Shown here: one piece after another, positions 22,909-31,056 of the stretch
Position numbering within the stretch: position 1 is the stretch's first letter
How the letters are laid out: the number at the start of each line of letters is the position of its first letter
Assembly: GCA_017429525.1 (NCBI GenBank)
Contig: JAFROT010000011.1
Coordinates: 1-60,677 of the forward strand
Source of the DNA: Bacteroidaceae bacterium
GTDB lineage: Bacteria; Bacteroidota; Bacteroidia; Bacteroidales; Bacteroidaceae
Length of the DNA: 60,677 bases
Direction: 5' to 3'
Position numbers and translations under genes: made by a program
Notes under the pieces: model-generated
The model's input: only the letters and a program-made list of their open reading frames with translations
Databases searched by the model: none
What the model was told of the DNA's origin: nothing

Positions 22909-24153
22909 TTACTCCTCGCGCATCGCATCGACAGGTTTGATAGTCATCGCGCGAGCCGCTGGTGCCAGACCGGCCAACACGCCTAAGGCTGCAAGCAGGG
23001 CGGCTGCACCGATGGCCGTCCAGAACGAGACTTGGAAATGGCTCTGCACAATACCGTCCTCGGTGAAGCCGAGTTCCATCATCTGCAAGATGAGCACCGC
23101 GAAGATGATACCACTCATGCCCGCCACGCCCGTGAGCAGGATGCTCTCGGAGATGATCTGCGTGAGGATCGTGCGCGGTGTGGCACCGATGGCGCGGCGG
23201 ATGCCAATCTCCGTCGTGCGTTCCTTGACGGTCACCATCATGATGTTCGAGACACCGATGGCTCCGGCCAACAGAGTGCCGATGCCTACGAGCCAGATGA
23301 GCAGGTCGACGCCCTCGAAGAGGTTGTCCATCAGCCCGAAGAGGACTTCGGTATTGAAGACCATGACGGCTTTCTCGTCCGTCGGGTCGATGTCATGAGC
23401 ACGAGCGATGACCTCGCGAATACGGGGGGTGATGTCGCTGATGGCAGTGCCCTTGTGCGCCGTGATGGCAATCATCTCAATGTCGTCGCCCATGTTGAAG
23501 GCGCGTTGCATCAGCGAGAGAGGGATGCAGACGGCTTCCTCCGCCGAGCCATTGATGTTCATGGAGCCGCCACCATAGTCCACGCCTACCACGCTGTAGT
23601 AGACAGAGTCCAGACGAACGAGCTGGCCGCACGGGTCGCCACCTTTGGGGAAGAGTGATTTATACACTTTCTTGCCGATGACACAGACCTTGCGCTGCTG
23701 AGCGATATCCATGTCGTTGATATAGCGACCGTAGTATAGCTTGGGAGCTTCCACCTTGGCGTAGTCGGGCAGCAATCCCTTGACATTGGCATTGAACTTA
23801 TGATCTCCGTTGACCACTTGCACGCCCCACTTGTTGGCCATCGGCGAGATGACATCTATCTGCGGCACCTGTTCGCGCAGTCGCTGCAGGTCTCCCGTGT
23901 TCAGTACCCACATACGTCCTTTTCGAAAGCCATGGAAGGGCTTGGTGGTCGGCTGTTCCCAGATGATAGCAGAATTGGTGGCAAACCCTTCGAAGTTGTT
24001 GTTGAGCATCTCCTTCATGCCCGAGCCTCCACCGATGAGTGCCACCAGCATGAACACCCCCCAGAACACGCCGAATCCGGTGAGGAAGGAGCGCGTCTTG
24101 TTGCGAAGCAGGGTCTCCAGCAATTCGTGGTATGTATCGAGGTCAACTCGCAT
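22909..24153 (-). CDS. MacB-type ABC transporter permease (second)
   Basis: This 414-residue permease has an N-terminal membrane helix (TRSFLTGFGVFWGVFMLVAL), a large periplasmic MacB_PCD-like domain and three C-terminal helices with the FtsX pattern (VGIGTLLAGAIGVSNIMMVT, RTTEIGIRRAIGATPRTILT, IGAAALLAALGVLAGLAPAA). It lacks a nucleotide-binding domain, unlike E. coli MacB. It is paralogous to the next gene upstream (24231-25490); the two probably form a heterodimer. The substrate is unknown. Confidence 0.92.
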   Translation of the reverse strand: MRVDLDTYHELLETLLRNKTRSFLTGFGVFWGVFMLVALIGGGSGMKEMLNNNFEGFATNSAIIWEQPTTKPFHGFRKGRMWVLNTGDLQRLREQVPQIDVISPMANKWGVQVVNGDHKFNANVKGLLPDYAKVEAPKLYYGRYINDMDIAQQRKVCVIGKKVYKSLFPKGGDPCGQLVRLDSVYYSVVGVDYGGGSMNINGSAEEAVCIPLSLMQRAFNMGDDIEMIAITAHKGTAISDITPRIREVIARAHDIDPTDEKAVMVFNTEVLFGLMDNLFEGVDLLIWLVGIGTLLAGAIGVSNIMMVTVKERTTEIGIRRAIGATPRTILTQIISESILLTGVAGMSGIIFAVLILQMMELGFTEDGIVQSHFQVSFWTAIGAAALLAALGVLAGLAPAARAMTIKPVDAMREE

Positions 24154-24180
24154 AATCTTCTATTTTCTTTATCTCGTTAT

Positions 24181-24220
24181 TTCGGGATTTCGGGATTTCG
24201 AGATTTCGGGATTTCGGGAT
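24181..24220. repeat. Tandem TTCGGGAT repeat
   Basis: Five copies of an 8-bp unit (one TTCGAGAT variant) plus a partial sixth lie between the two permease genes. It is a simple tandem array that could vary in copy number. Confidence 0.85.
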
Positions 24221-24230
24221 TTCGGAAATT

Positions 24231-25490
24231 TTATTCTGCTCTCAGGGCTTCTATGGGTCGTATCTTGGCTGCCTTCAGCGCCGGCATCAATCCAGCTATC
24301 GTGCCGGCAACGACGAGCACGAGGGTGACACCTACGCAGGTGCCCAGGCTGACGGTGGGGTCGACGAAGACGGTGGTGGTAAAAAGGCCCGTCTCGATGG
24401 GCTTGGAACCTAAGGTGGCATCCATGTAGAGGTTGGCACAGATGCCCAGCAACATACCAATATATCCGAAGAAACCCGTGACGACGACACTCTCCGTGAT
24501 GATGATGCGCAGGATGCTCAGCGGCGAGGCACCGATGGCCTTGCGGATGCCGAACTCACGCGTGCGCTCGCGAACCGTTATTAACATGATGTTCGAGACG
24601 CCCACGATACCGCTCAGCAGCGTGAACAGGCCAATAATCCAAAGCGCCGTGCGAATGATATTCATTCCCTTGGCCATCTGCATGGCTTGGGTGAAGCGGT
24701 TCCATATCCAAATGGCGTCCGCATCGTCGGGCGCAGCCTGATGCTGGCGGTTGATGGTGGCGCGATAGCGCTCTTCGAAGGCTTCGTTCTCCTTTTCGGT
24801 CGTCAGACCGTGGAAGGTGAAGTTAATGCGCCCTACCCTGTTGCCATAGTTATAGATCGTCTGCAAGGTGGTGAACGGAACGGTCACCTCAGTGCTCATC
24901 CGGCTCTTATCCTCCTTCTCGACACCAATCACAGTGAATGCTAAATCTCCTACCTTCACACTCTTTCCTACCAGCGAGCGGGGATTGTGCGGAACCAACT
25001 CACGAGCTTGGTTCTCGGGCAGAATGAGCACCTTGCGTTGGTCGCGAATGTCAATGTCATTGATGAAGCGCCCCGCCACGATTTCCTTCTTGTTGATCTC
25101 CTGATCCATGGGATAGACGCCACGAAGACTGCTGCTGACGTAGTTCTCGCCCACGGTGATGGTGGCTCCTTCCTCATAGAGTACGGCACCCGCCTTGTCT
25201 ACGTTCTGAGTGAAGCGGTTCTGGGTCGTTACCAGGTCGTTGTTGTCCAGGCGGATATCGCGTCCTTCCTTCAGACCGTCGTAGGGTTTGGAGGTCATGC
25301 CACCGAAGATCATCATCGAGTTGTCCACGTAGCGGTCGTTGTTCTGCATTTGAGCATTGATTAGGCCGTTGCCTGCGCCCAGCAGCACCACAAGCATAAA
25401 GATACCCCACGCCACGGCGAAACCCGTCAACGAGGTACGCAACTTATTACGCCGCGCCGTCTGCCATATTTCAGTGAACGTCTCGATCAA
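24231..25490 (-). CDS. MacB-type ABC transporter permease (first)
   Basis: This 419-residue permease starts with LRTSLTGFAVAWGIFMLVVL, then a periplasmic domain and three C-terminal helices (LWIIGLFTLLSGIVGVSNIM, REFGIRKAIGASPLSILRII, VGVTLVLVVAGTIAGLMPAL). The REFGIRKAIGA and RPIEALRAE motifs are typical of FtsX/MacB permeases. It lacks an ATPase domain and relies on the separate ATPase gene 37 bases upstream. The sister permease at 22909 shares the layout. Confidence 0.92.
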   Translation of the reverse strand: MIETFTEIWQTARRNKLRTSLTGFAVAWGIFMLVVLLGAGNGLINAQMQNNDRYVDNSMMIFGGMTSKPYDGLKEGRDIRLDNNDLVTTQNRFTQNVDKAGAVLYEEGATITVGENYVSSSLRGVYPMDQEINKKEIVAGRFINDIDIRDQRKVLILPENQARELVPHNPRSLVGKSVKVGDLAFTVIGVEKEDKSRMSTEVTVPFTTLQTIYNYGNRVGRINFTFHGLTTEKENEAFEERYRATINRQHQAAPDDADAIWIWNRFTQAMQMAKGMNIIRTALWIIGLFTLLSGIVGVSNIMLITVRERTREFGIRKAIGASPLSILRIIITESVVVTGFFGYIGMLLGICANLYMDATLGSKPIETGLFTTTVFVDPTVSLGTCVGVTLVLVVAGTIAGLMPALKAAKIRPIEALRAE

Positions 25491-25527
25491 CTTGAATTAT
25501 CAATTATCAATTATGAATTTCCGATTC

Positions 25528-26190
25528 CTACTTCTCAATCACTCCGTCCTTGATGCGGATGATGCGGTTGGTCTGAGCCGCCACGCCTGGGTCGTGGGTG
25601 ACAATGATCATTGTGATCCGCTCCTCACGGTTCAGCCGCTTCAGCAGCTCCATCACCTCGATACCCGTCTTCGAGTCAAGCGCACCCGTAGGCTCGTCGG
25701 CCAGGATAATCTTCGGACGCGTCACCAAAGCACGAGCGATGGCCACGCGCTGACGCTGGCCGCCCGACATCTCGTTGGGATAATGCTGAGCCCAGTCCGT
25801 CAGCCCCATCTTCTCCAGTTCCGCCATCGCCAGTTGATGGCGCTTGCGACGCGAGACGCCCTGATAGAACAGCGGCAGCTCCACGTTCTCCACCGCCGTC
25901 TTGAAGCCAATCAGGTTGAACGACTGGAAGATGAAGCCAATCATGTGGTTACGGTACTCGGCGGCACGCGTCTCGCTCAGGTTCTTGATGAGCGTGCCCG
26001 CCAGATAATAGTCGCCCTCGTCGTAGTCGTCGAGGATGCCTAATATATTTAACAAGGTGCTCTTGCCCGAACCGCTGGCACCCATGATGCTCACCAGCTC
26101 GCCCTCGGCTATGTCGAGGTCGATGCCCTTCAGCACGTGCAGCGGTTGCGCACCCGCATAAGTCTTATGTATGCCTTCCAGATGAATCAT
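25528..26190 (-). CDS. ABC transporter ATP-binding protein (MacB/LolD type)
   Basis: This 220-residue ATPase carries Walker A (GASGSGKST), Q-loop region (GFIFQSFNLIG), ABC signature (MSGGQRQRVAIARAL) and Walker B with D-loop (IILADEPTGALDS). It energises the two permeases downstream. The frame continues upstream to 26286 as a hydrophobic, poorly conserved stretch; the ATG at 26190 (MIHLEGIHKTYAG) gives the normal family N-terminus. It is the first gene of the operon. Confidence 0.95.
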   Translation of the reverse strand: MIHLEGIHKTYAGAQPLHVLKGIDLDIAEGELVSIMGASGSGKSTLLNILGILDDYDEGDYYLAGTLIKNLSETRAAEYRNHMIGFIFQSFNLIGFKTAVENVELPLFYQGVSRRKRHQLAMAELEKMGLTDWAQHYPNEMSGGQRQRVAIARALVTRPKIILADEPTGALDSKTGIEVMELLKRLNREERITMIIVTHDPGVAAQTNRIIRIKDGVIEK

Positions 26191-26303
26191 AATTGGCTGC
26201 AAAGGTAATGCATCTTTATAGCATAGACGAAAAAGAAGTGTGAAAAGTTGCAATAGGATTAATAAAAATAGTAAAAATCCTTTCATGCATTGGTAAAAAC
26301 CAC

Positions 26304-26311
26304 TACCTTTG
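26304..26311 (+). promoter_or_regulatory. -7 box upstream of small lipoprotein gene
   Basis: TACCTTTG lies 59 bases upstream of the ATG at 26371. TTGG at 26290-26293 is too close for a canonical -33 box. Confidence 0.5.
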
Positions 26312-26370
26312 CACTAACGTAAGAACAAGTCACCGGCCTCGCCAGAAGCCGTCGCACAACCCTCCAGACC

Positions 26371-26610
26371 ATGCCATACAACCTACGCACCTTCACCCGA
26401 CAGGCCCTCACCGCCATGCTTGCCGCCTTAGGCTTCACCTCCTATCTCGGCTGCAGCGACGACCCCGACCTCTACGGCCCGCTACTCCCCGACGACACCA
26501 CTCGCATCGACACCAACATGCGCCTCATGTACGGCACCATCACCCGGTCCTACATTCCGCCCTCCGATGAGGTCTTAATGACAAATGACGATATTATGAA
26601 TGACGAGTGA
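26371..26610 (+). CDS. Short lipoprotein of an rSAM/lipoprotein system, probably truncated
   Basis: This 79-residue protein has a hydrophobic signal segment ending in a lipobox-like LGC (TSYLGCSDDPD). The mature part holds RLMYGTITRSYIPPSDE. It precedes a radical SAM/SPASM gene and looks like the lipoprotein partner of the Bacteroidetes rSAM/lipoprotein system (TIGRFAM families I recall as TIGR04133/TIGR04134). Its last codons (VLMTNDDIMNDE) are encoded by a dispersed tgacgaat repeat, so the original C-terminus, which in full-length partners continues into a longer domain, may be lost. A real but short version cannot be excluded. Confidence 0.6.
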   Translation: MPYNLRTFTRQALTAMLAALGFTSYLGCSDDPDLYGPLLPDDTTRIDTNMRLMYGTITRSYIPPSDEVLMTNDDIMNDE

Positions 26611-26682
26611 CGAATATAAGTTACCTGTGTCCTATGTGCTCTATAATGGTATATTTTATTCGACACTCGTCATTCATCATTA
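26598..26682. repeat. About 85-bp dispersed element, copy A
   Basis: Arms of gaatgacgagtgacgaat and attcgacactcgtcattca enclose a core (taagttacctgtgtcctatg, ataatggtatattttattcg). The reverse complement at 42636-42720 differs at roughly ten positions. The imperfect inverted ends built from 7-bp units are MITE-like. Confidence 0.8.
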
Positions 26683-26685
26683 GAG

Positions 26686-26799
26686 GCGCAACCTTTTATT
26701 CGTCACTCGCCATTCATCATTCGTCACTCGTCATTCATCATTCGTCATTCATCATTCGTCATTCGTCATTAATAATAATATAGTCATTCGTCATTCATC
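26686..26799. repeat. Tandem CATTCGT/CATTCAT array
   Basis: More than ten imperfect copies of a 7-bp unit (cattcgt, cattcat, cactcgt) run up to the ATG of the radical SAM gene, whose start codon lies in cattcatcatg. The array replaces any normal upstream translation signal. Confidence 0.85.
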
Positions 26800-27870
26800 A
26801 TGAACCTGCGCAAACGCCTCGGGCAGGAACTGGCCCACCAACTCTACCGCAGCATCGAGCGTGAACACCCCCTGCGCCAGCTTTTCTGGGAGTGTACTCT
26901 CCGCTGCAACGTCCACTGCCGCCACTGTGGCAGCGATTGCAAGCGCGTAGCTGGCGTCGAGGACATGCCGGCCGAGGACTTCCTGCGCGTACTCGACAGT
27001 GTGGCACGTAAGTGCAACCCGCACGACGTCTTTGTTATCCTGACGGGGGGCGAGCCGCTCATGCGCAATGACCTGGAAGAGGTGGCAGCCCAGATTTACC
27101 AGCGCGGCTTCCCCTGGGGACTCGTCACCAACGGACTCAGCCTCACGCCCGAGCGTTTCCAGTCACTCTGTCGCGCGGGCATGCACACCGTAGCCCTCAG
27201 CCTCGATGGACTCGAGGACAACCACAACTGGATGCGTGGCCACAAGGATGCCTTCCGCATGGCCGATCAGGCCATCGACCTACTCGTACGTTCCGACATC
27301 CGCTTCGACTGCGTCACCTGCGTCAACCGTCGCAACTATGCCGAACTGCCTGCCCTGCGCGACTACCTCATCCAGAAAGGCGTACGCGAGTGGCGCATCT
27401 ACACCATCTTCCCAATGGGACGCGCCAAGAACGACCCCGACATGCGCCTCTCGGGCGAGCAGTTCCGAGGCGTATTCGAGTTTATCAAACAGACGCGTCG
27501 CGAGGGCCTCATCAAGGCCAGCTACGGTTGCGAGGGCTATCTCGGTGAATACGAGGCAGAGGTGCGCGACCATTTCTTCCACTGCCAGGCAGGCATCACC
27601 GTGGGCAGTGTCATGGCCGATGGCGCCATCGCGGCCTGTGCCAGCATACGCTCCGACTACAACCAAGGCAACATCTACAACGACGATTTCATGGACGTCT
27701 GGGAGCATCGCTACCTGCCCCATCGCACCTTCAATTGGCGACGGACAGGCGACTGCGCCGACTGCCGCCACTGGCGCTACTGCCGAGGCAACGGCATGCA
27801 CCTGCGCGACAACGACGGCCACACCATCCTCTGCCACATCAAGCGCCTCCAGGAAACAGCCTCAAAATAG
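26800..27870 (+). CDS. Radical SAM/SPASM protein of rSAM/lipoprotein system
   Basis: This 356-residue enzyme has the cluster motif CTLRCNVHCRHCGSDC (the CxxxCxxC is CNVHCRHC), ILTGGEPLMRNDLEEVA, LVTNGLSLTPERF and SLDGLEDNHNWMRG. Its C-terminal SPASM region has cysteines in CEGYLGEYE, FFHCQAGITVG, ACASIRSDYNQGNIY and CADCRHWRYCRGNGMHL. This is the pattern of the Bacteroidetes radical SAM enzyme paired with a small lipoprotein. It probably modifies that lipoprotein or a peptide; the chemistry is unknown. Small lipoprotein genes flank it on both sides (26371 and 27981). Confidence 0.88.
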   Translation: MNLRKRLGQELAHQLYRSIEREHPLRQLFWECTLRCNVHCRHCGSDCKRVAGVEDMPAEDFLRVLDSVARKCNPHDVFVILTGGEPLMRNDLEEVAAQIYQRGFPWGLVTNGLSLTPERFQSLCRAGMHTVALSLDGLEDNHNWMRGHKDAFRMADQAIDLLVRSDIRFDCVTCVNRRNYAELPALRDYLIQKGVREWRIYTIFPMGRAKNDPDMRLSGEQFRGVFEFIKQTRREGLIKASYGCEGYLGEYEAEVRDHFFHCQAGITVGSVMADGAIAACASIRSDYNQGNIYNDDFMDVWEHRYLPHRTFNWRRTGDCADCRHWRYCRGNGMHLRDNDGHTILCHIKRLQETASK

Positions 27871-27880
27871 CACTGCACCT

Positions 27881-27975
27881 CTTATTTTTCACTTTCAACT
27901 TTCCGCTCGAGCTTGCTCGCTTCGCTCTGCGAAGAACTCTCAACTTTCAACTCTCAACTTTCAACTCTCAACTTC
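27881..27975. repeat. Simple TTTCAACTCTCAAC repeat element
   Basis: Four to five units of tcaactctcaacttt follow a gctcgagcttgctcgcttcgc palindrome-like patch. It fills the gap between the radical SAM gene and the next lipoprotein gene and is of the same type as 2048-2197. Confidence 0.75.
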
Positions 27976-27980
27976 TCCCT

Positions 27981-28235
27981 ATGCGTCCCATCACCCGTCT
28001 CACCACAGCCTTTCTCTCGGGCCTGCTCATCCTCCTCGGATTCGGTGGATGTCGCAGTTCCAAGCGTGCCGCCGAGAAAGCAGCCGAAGCAGCCCGCGCA
28101 GCCGACGAGGCACGTCTGGACAGCCTCCGTCGCATCCAGCAAGGCCCTCAGCCCTCCGTACGCCCCGACGACCCCACCCGCATCCGAGTCCTCTATGGTC
28201 CCCCACCCGCCCGCTATCGGAAGGACATCAAATAA
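27981..28235 (+). CDS. Small lipoprotein downstream of radical SAM gene
   Basis: This 84-residue protein has a signal peptide (TTAFLSGLLILLGFGGC) with the lipobox Cys at about residue 24. An Ala/Glu/Lys/Arg-rich helix follows (AAEKAAEAARAADEARLDSL), then a Pro-rich C-terminus ending RIRVLYGPPPARYRKDIK. The YGPPP-type end recalls the MYG segment of the lipoprotein at 26371, so it may be a second substrate or partner of the radical SAM enzyme. The ATG at 27981 is chosen because the signal peptide starts there; the frame is open further upstream within the radical SAM gene. Confidence 0.65.
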   Translation: MRPITRLTTAFLSGLLILLGFGGCRSSKRAAEKAAEAARAADEARLDSLRRIQQGPQPSVRPDDPTRIRVLYGPPPARYRKDIK

Positions 28236-28703
28236 ACATAGAAGCTCAGCTATTGCTCCGCGAACCCCAACGGGGCTCGTCCATTGTCCCTTTTCCATTG
28301 TCCATTTTCCTGCGCACTCTTCTCTCAAGTTTTCCCCTGAAATATAAGAGGAGATGTTATCGACATCAGGCAATCCCATTCAACCATCAATCAACCATGA
28401 ATAAAAATGGCAGCTATCGGACTTTGGTTTGTACTGCAATCTCATCCCATGCGTCGGCCTTATATCCAGTTCCTGTACGTCAGGCCAGATGTTTGCCGTA
28501 GGCTTCCTTCGGATACCATCTCGCGGCGGACACCCTTGCCGTTTGCTGTATGCTTCCCACTGTCGAGGTGCATTAGGGACTTTCCCCCATTAGAGTATGC
28601 CTATGCTGGGCGAACAGAAGCCCTGCCGACGAGCACGCTGTGTGCTGCTGTCGGCAGGGCTTTTGCTTTGGTTTAACGATGGGAGGATTCTTCAAGCGTG
28701 AGC
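28236..28703. other. Non-coding region with structured, repeat-like sequence
   Basis: The first 90 bases hold a tccattgtcccttttccatt repeat. From about 28407 to 28615 the sequence is GC-rich with many short complementary patches and gives an 89-codon plus-strand frame (starting MAAIGLWFV, with YIQFLYVRPDVCRRLPSD). I recall very similar short predicted proteins scattered through Bacteroidales genomes, which suggests a dispersed element or structured RNA rather than a gene. A strong terminator follows. I cannot name the element. Confidence 0.45.
28621..28666 (+). terminator. Strong rho-independent terminator
   Basis: CCCTGCCGAC (28621-28630) and GTCGGCAGGG (28650-28659) pair, with a nested GAGCAC/GTGCT stem, and are followed by cttttgctttgg. 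Confidence 0.85.
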
Positions 28704-29615
28704 TTAGATTGGCAAAGCCATTCCTCGCGATGCGGTGTAGACGATAGCCACTCCTTCTTCGGCGTTGACGAACTGGTAGATGGGCGTGCCTTCTTCCTCA
28801 TCGACCTCGCCGGTGTCGGTGCATGTGTAGCCGAGGTTCTTGTAGTAAGCTATGATATCTTCATCGCTGAGTTCTTCGGCGTAGAGGAGCACGATGGAGG
28901 TTACGATGTCGTTCTCGGTGTTGAGGGCGAAGCCCATGAGGAGCTCGTTCTCATCCATGAATGCCATGTACATAGCGCCGTTCTGTGTGAGTGCTTCGCC
29001 GTACTCTTCGAGAATGTCGTTGATATTCTCGCCGAGGAAACTGCCGACAATACCCTCTGGTGTGGCATCCTCGAAGCCGCCGACGGGCTCAACCTCAGCG
29101 GGCTCGTTCTTCGGGTTGTAGTATCCTACGCTGAGCGCGCCGTCGTATTCTACGAGGAGCGTGGCGTCGTCCTCCTTCTCGGCGTTGCCGTAGAGGTAGG
29201 TCGTGCTGGTGATAGTCCCGCCAGTCTCCTCATCCACGTAAGTCTCGGTCTCGGGAGCATAGACGTGGAGTTTTGCGGCGAAGTAGTCCTTTATGTCATC
29301 GGGCTTGTAGGCGTTCTCGGCCAGGGTCTGCATGATGCCGTAGACGGTGTTGGTCTCGGGGTTAAGGATGAATGTGAGACTTGCTACTTTTCCGCTCTCG
29401 AAGGTGTACATGTAGTAGTTGCTGAAGTTCATCGTGGGTTCTCCGAACTTGTTTATCATGGCCTGAAGGGTCATGCCTACGGAGGTGGAGTAGTCGTCGA
29501 AGGTGATGACCACGGGCGTGGGCGTGGGTTCGGGCTTGTCTTCCTCGTCGCCACAGGCTGTGAAGCCGAGGCAGAGTGCAGTTGCTGCAAGCAGCGCGTA
29601 GAGATACTTTCTCAT
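28704..29615 (-). CDS. Acidic lipoprotein at the end of a SusCD-like operon
   Basis: This 303-residue protein has a signal peptide with lipobox LCLGFTACGDEED (Cys at about 21) and a Pro/Thr spacer. Two similar halves follow (about 45-140 and 165-300), each with a short helix (MTLQAMINKFGEP; NINDILEEYGEAL), a strand-rich segment ending in a full-sentence FxLNxExxxV pattern (FILNPETNTVYGI; FALNTENDIVTSI) and a helix (KPDDIKDYFAAKL; SDEDIIAYYKNLG). I do not recognise the family. It lies 41 bases downstream of the SusD-like gene and so occupies the position of surface glycan-binding or SusE-like proteins, but nothing in the sequence proves binding of glycan. Confidence 0.8.
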   Translation of the reverse strand: MRKYLYALLAATALCLGFTACGDEEDKPEPTPTPVVITFDDYSTSVGMTLQAMINKFGEPTMNFSNYYMYTFESGKVASLTFILNPETNTVYGIMQTLAENAYKPDDIKDYFAAKLHVYAPETETYVDEETGGTITSTTYLYGNAEKEDDATLLVEYDGALSVGYYNPKNEPAEVEPVGGFEDATPEGIVGSFLGENINDILEEYGEALTQNGAMYMAFMDENELLMGFALNTENDIVTSIVLLYAEELSDEDIIAYYKNLGYTCTDTGEVDEEEGTPIYQFVNAEEGVAIVYTASRGMALPI

Positions 29616-29656
29616 TGTCGATGTTTTTTTGATGATTAATGAATAGAGGTTATTTG

Positions 29657-31045
29657 TTAATAGTTCTGTGTGAGGCTGTCGTTATAGCGCACGGCATTGA
29701 CGGGGAAGGGGAAGACCCACAGTGGCGACTCGGGCTGAAGGCGGAACGTGCCGTTTGCTCCGAGGCGGTGGCTGACGGTGCGTGCGTAAGGCGCTTCACT
29801 GTTCCAGCGCTTGACGTCGAGGAAATTGAAGACGGTGCCGAGACATTCTATCCACTTGGCGCGCTGCAAGAGAGCCATAGCCTCAGCTTCCGTTGTGACG
29901 CCTCGTGCGGCAAAAGGTTCATAGTCCTCGACACGCACAGCGCGCACCTCGTCGACGAGCGTCAGCCCTCCGGCGATGTCGCCCGTGCGGATGAGACACT
30001 CCGCCAGGACGTAGCGTAGCAGCTCGCTGGTGGGGCCGTAGGGATTGCACTGAGCGCCCCAGCCCATATACATCAGTACGCCCGAGAGCCCCGAATAACT
30101 CTCGCCATAGCTCTGGCTCCAGCCGTCGGGTTTGTCGTAGAGGCGTACGTAGTCGCCGCTCTCAAACAGCGAGTTACATTCCAGCGCCAGCAGCTCTGCC
30201 GTTGGGCATACGCGCACGCCGGCACCGATGTAGAGGAAATTATTGTCGGAGGTCTGGTCCTGAGTCCAGGCGCCGGTGGCTTTCACCGAGGAGCGGTCGA
30301 ACATATGCGGACGCAGTTCTATAGCCCGGCGAGCATAGGGGATGGCGTCGGCGTAACGCTTCATCTGCAACAGAATCATTGCCCGTACGGCATAGCCCCA
30401 AGCGCGGTCGGCGCGCATGACCTCTGCACCACGGTTCTGTGGCAGCAGCGCGATGATGCTGTCGCTGACGTCGGCGAGGATGTGGCGGTAGGTCTCATCA
30501 AGGGTGAGCTTCTGCTTCTGCTCCATGACGTCGGTGGCGGTGACGTAAGCTATACCGCCGTCGGTAGGCGCCGAAGCTGCGTCGTACTGGCGTGCGTGGA
30601 TGCAGGCGGCCAGCCAATGGAGGTAGGCGCGCATGACGCGGGCCTCGGCCACGAGTTGCGGTTTGCGGGCATCGTCGCCCTCGGCCTCCGGCATCTTCTC
30701 GATGATGGTATTCATGTAGTTGACGTACTTGTAGATGGCGGCGTAGCGAGCGTCGGTGGTGGTGAGCACGGCGCGGTCGACCTTCTCGTCGAAAGCCAAG
30801 AGGGCATACTTGACGGTGTTGGTCTGTGCGAGCACGGTGCTGACCTGGTCGAACATACCGAGGCTCTCGCCGGCGAGGACGCCGAGATCCGCAGCGGGCA
30901 GCACCTCGAGGCTGTACTCCTGGTTGAGCAGCAACTCGAGCTCCGACACCTTGGCGAGCGTCACCTTGCCCTTGGGCACGATGTCGAGCTGACGCTCACA
31001 GGCGCAGAGCAGCGGAAGGATAAATAAGTAGATATATCGTTTCAT
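29657..31045 (-). CDS. SusD/RagB family nutrient-binding lipoprotein
   Basis: This 462-residue outer-surface lipoprotein has the lipobox ILPLLCACERQLD and the typical opening DIVPKGKVTLAKVSELELLL. TPR-like helices follow (RVMRAYLHWLAACIHARQYD, AWGYAVRAMILLQMKRYADA, IPYARRAIEL), and the C-terminal region contains RAKWIECLGTVFNFLDVKRW, the usual SusD end. It should form the lid on the SusC-like barrel encoded 12 bases upstream and capture a ligand for import. It is shorter than many SusD proteins. The ligand is unknown; no glycosidase gene lies in the same operon. Confidence 0.93.
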   Translation of the reverse strand: MKRYIYLFILPLLCACERQLDIVPKGKVTLAKVSELELLLNQEYSLEVLPAADLGVLAGESLGMFDQVSTVLAQTNTVKYALLAFDEKVDRAVLTTTDARYAAIYKYVNYMNTIIEKMPEAEGDDARKPQLVAEARVMRAYLHWLAACIHARQYDAASAPTDGGIAYVTATDVMEQKQKLTLDETYRHILADVSDSIIALLPQNRGAEVMRADRAWGYAVRAMILLQMKRYADAIPYARRAIELRPHMFDRSSVKATGAWTQDQTSDNNFLYIGAGVRVCPTAELLALECNSLFESGDYVRLYDKPDGWSQSYGESYSGLSGVLMYMGWGAQCNPYGPTSELLRYVLAECLIRTGDIAGGLTLVDEVRAVRVEDYEPFAARGVTTEAEAMALLQRAKWIECLGTVFNFLDVKRWNSEAPYARTVSHRLGANGTFRLQPESPLWVFPFPVNAVRYNDSLTQNY

Positions 31046-31056
31046 ACGGCTGAGTG

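Noticed and set aside
24181-24220. Possible regulatory repeat or CRISPR-like array
   Set aside because: Simple 8-bp tandem repeat without spacers between two genes of one operon.
26191-26286. N-terminal extension of the ABC ATPase
   Set aside because: It would add a hydrophobic segment unknown in this family; the ATG at 26190 matches the usual start.
26686-26799. Possible CRISPR array
   Set aside because: The 7-bp units are tandem without spacers of constant length and no cas genes are present.
28407-28676. 89-codon frame as a protein gene
   Set aside because: Arg/Pro/Ser-rich, no start signal or domain, and it runs into the terminator stem; treated as part of a non-coding element.
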